A stretch of 64,000 nt of DNA from Rossellomorea aquimaris (GTDB taxonomy: Bacteria; Bacillota; Bacilli; Bacillales; Bacillaceae_B), in contig NZ_MINN01000033.1 of the NCBI RefSeq assembly GCF_001877785.1, positions 1 to 64,000 on the forward strand, written 5' to 3'. Position 1 is the first letter of the stretch. Each line of letters begins with the position of its first letter. The notes below the pieces were generated by a model. That model was not told the DNA's origin and searched no databases. It saw only the letters and a list, made by a program, of their open reading frames with translations. Made by a program: the position numbers and the translations under genes. Positions 63,283 through 64,000 of this stretch are shown here, piece by piece.

Positions 63283-63897
63283 TCATCTTTTTTCAAAAGC
63301 CAGTTTCAATCCGAAGCCCATCAGGACGATACCTGTCACTCTTTCCATCCAGCTCTGTACACTCGGTGTCATGAGCCAGCTGCGCAAGTAGTTGATGAAG
63401 AAGACGTAGACAAAGAACCATCCGATCGAAAGCAGGCTGTAGACCACTCCCATCAGCACAAGCTGCCCCGCTGCCTGGGATTGTCCGGTTACAAACTGGG
63501 GCAGGAATGTCAGGAAGAAGACGGCCACTTTCGGATTGAATACATTGGTAAACAGCCCCTGCTTGAACGCCGACCGTTTCACCGCAGGCATCGTGTCTTC
63601 CATTTCTGCAGCTGTCTCTTTCTTCTTCACAAAAGAACTCACACCAAGATAGATCAGATAAACGGCCCCGACATACTTGACGACTTCAAAGGCAGCCGCC
63701 GACTTCATCAGGATGGCGGATAATCCGAACGCAGCCGCAACCGTATGAACCAGGCATCCAGACGCGATCCCGAGGGCCATCTTGAAGCCATCGCCCTTTC
63801 CGTCGGAAATCGTCCGTTTCGTCAGCAGGGCCGTATCGATCCCCGGACTCATCACTACGAACAATGAAAGCAAGAGAAACGTAAGAAAATCATTCAT
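63283..63897 (-). CDS. LysE/RhtB family exporter
   Basis: 204 residues from ATG at 63897 (MNDFLTFLLLSLFVVMSPG); the longer frame to 63984 is unsupported. LysE signature MSPGIDTALLTKRTISDGK, six helices, KQGLFTNVFNPKVAVFFLTF in the middle. Exports amino acids or related small metabolites. TGTC-spaced AGGGGG upstream. Single gene near the end of the window. Confidence 0.9.
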   Translation of the reverse strand: MNDFLTFLLLSLFVVMSPGIDTALLTKRTISDGKGDGFKMALGIASGCLVHTVAAAFGLSAILMKSAAAFEVVKYVGAVYLIYLGVSSFVKKKETAAEMEDTMPAVKRSAFKQGLFTNVFNPKVAVFFLTFLPQFVTGQSQAAGQLVLMGVVYSLLSIGWFFVYVFFINYLRSWLMTPSVQSWMERVTGIVLMGFGLKLAFEKR

Positions 63898-64000
63898 GAC
63901 ATCCCATACCCCCTGATAAAAAAGTACATTCATTTTAACACGGGCGGAACGTTGGCGATATAAATTTTTTAAAAATTCAATCAAAAAACACCTCCCCCGG

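Overview
The window reads as chromosomal DNA of a low-to-moderate GC, endospore-forming Bacillaceae bacterium (Bacillus or a close relative such as Rossellomorea; the genus is an inference). Support: strong GGAGG ribosome-binding sites, frequent TTG/GTG starts, several DinB-family genes, PaiB, YcsI, YitT, YkvA, DUF3231 and DUF3891 proteins, a PerR-like box at katG, and T-rich intrinsic terminators. I see no rRNA, tRNA, prophage, complete insertion sequence or CRISPR array.

Layout. 1-8 kb: YitT membrane protein, a small exported protein, an ECF sigma/DUF4179 anti-sigma pair, DinB, YciI, PaiB, a quinone-oxidoreductase-like enzyme and an HXXEE membrane protein that appears to start at ATA. 8-17 kb: DinB-like protein, alpha/beta hydrolase, a PadR-HAAS-serine hydrolase operon, a two-gene hypothetical operon, an MFS transporter and a metallo-beta-lactamase-fold enzyme followed by a decayed copy of its own C-terminus. 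17-22 kb: response regulator, short-loop histidine kinase, ABC ATPase and FtsX-type permease, with a direct-repeat operator before the ABC genes. 22-35 kb: housekeeping and accessory enzymes (HhH-AlkD-like fusion, AAC(3), YcsI, nucleoside hydrolase, acyl-CoA synthetase), two broken genes (a GNAT acetyltransferase and an aminoglycoside-phosphotransferase-like gene), and a 560-bp structured repeat element. 35-44 kb: katG, an HxlR/VOC divergent pair, Zn-dependent dehydrogenase, MBL-fold hydrolase, lactonase, Dph6-like ATP pyrophosphatase. 44.8-52.4 kb: one giant gene of about 2,530 codons with 23 tandem carboxypeptidase-regulatory-like domains and a cysteine-rich cap. 53-64 kb: small membrane proteins, DUF3891, a DUF2975/HTH/DUF817 operon, a YdcZ-Crp-YdcZ operon, YkvA, a CDF metal exporter with an ArsR/SmtB-type operator, an M24 peptidase, two small membrane proteins and a LysE exporter.

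The most unusual content is between genes. At least seven intergenic loci carry short arrays phased at 20 (sometimes 21) bp. Three of them (5875, 9775, 15691) have the same architecture: six ATGATC units at exactly 20-bp spacing, ended by an imperfect inverted repeat, and followed within about 100 bp by a REP-like palindrome (core GGTACCTGTCCCC) that recurs about ten times in the window. A long palindromic terminator cassette occurs four times, a 390-bp repeat twice, and a 175-bp repeat twice as direct repeats around the giant gene. No transposase for any of these is visible here.
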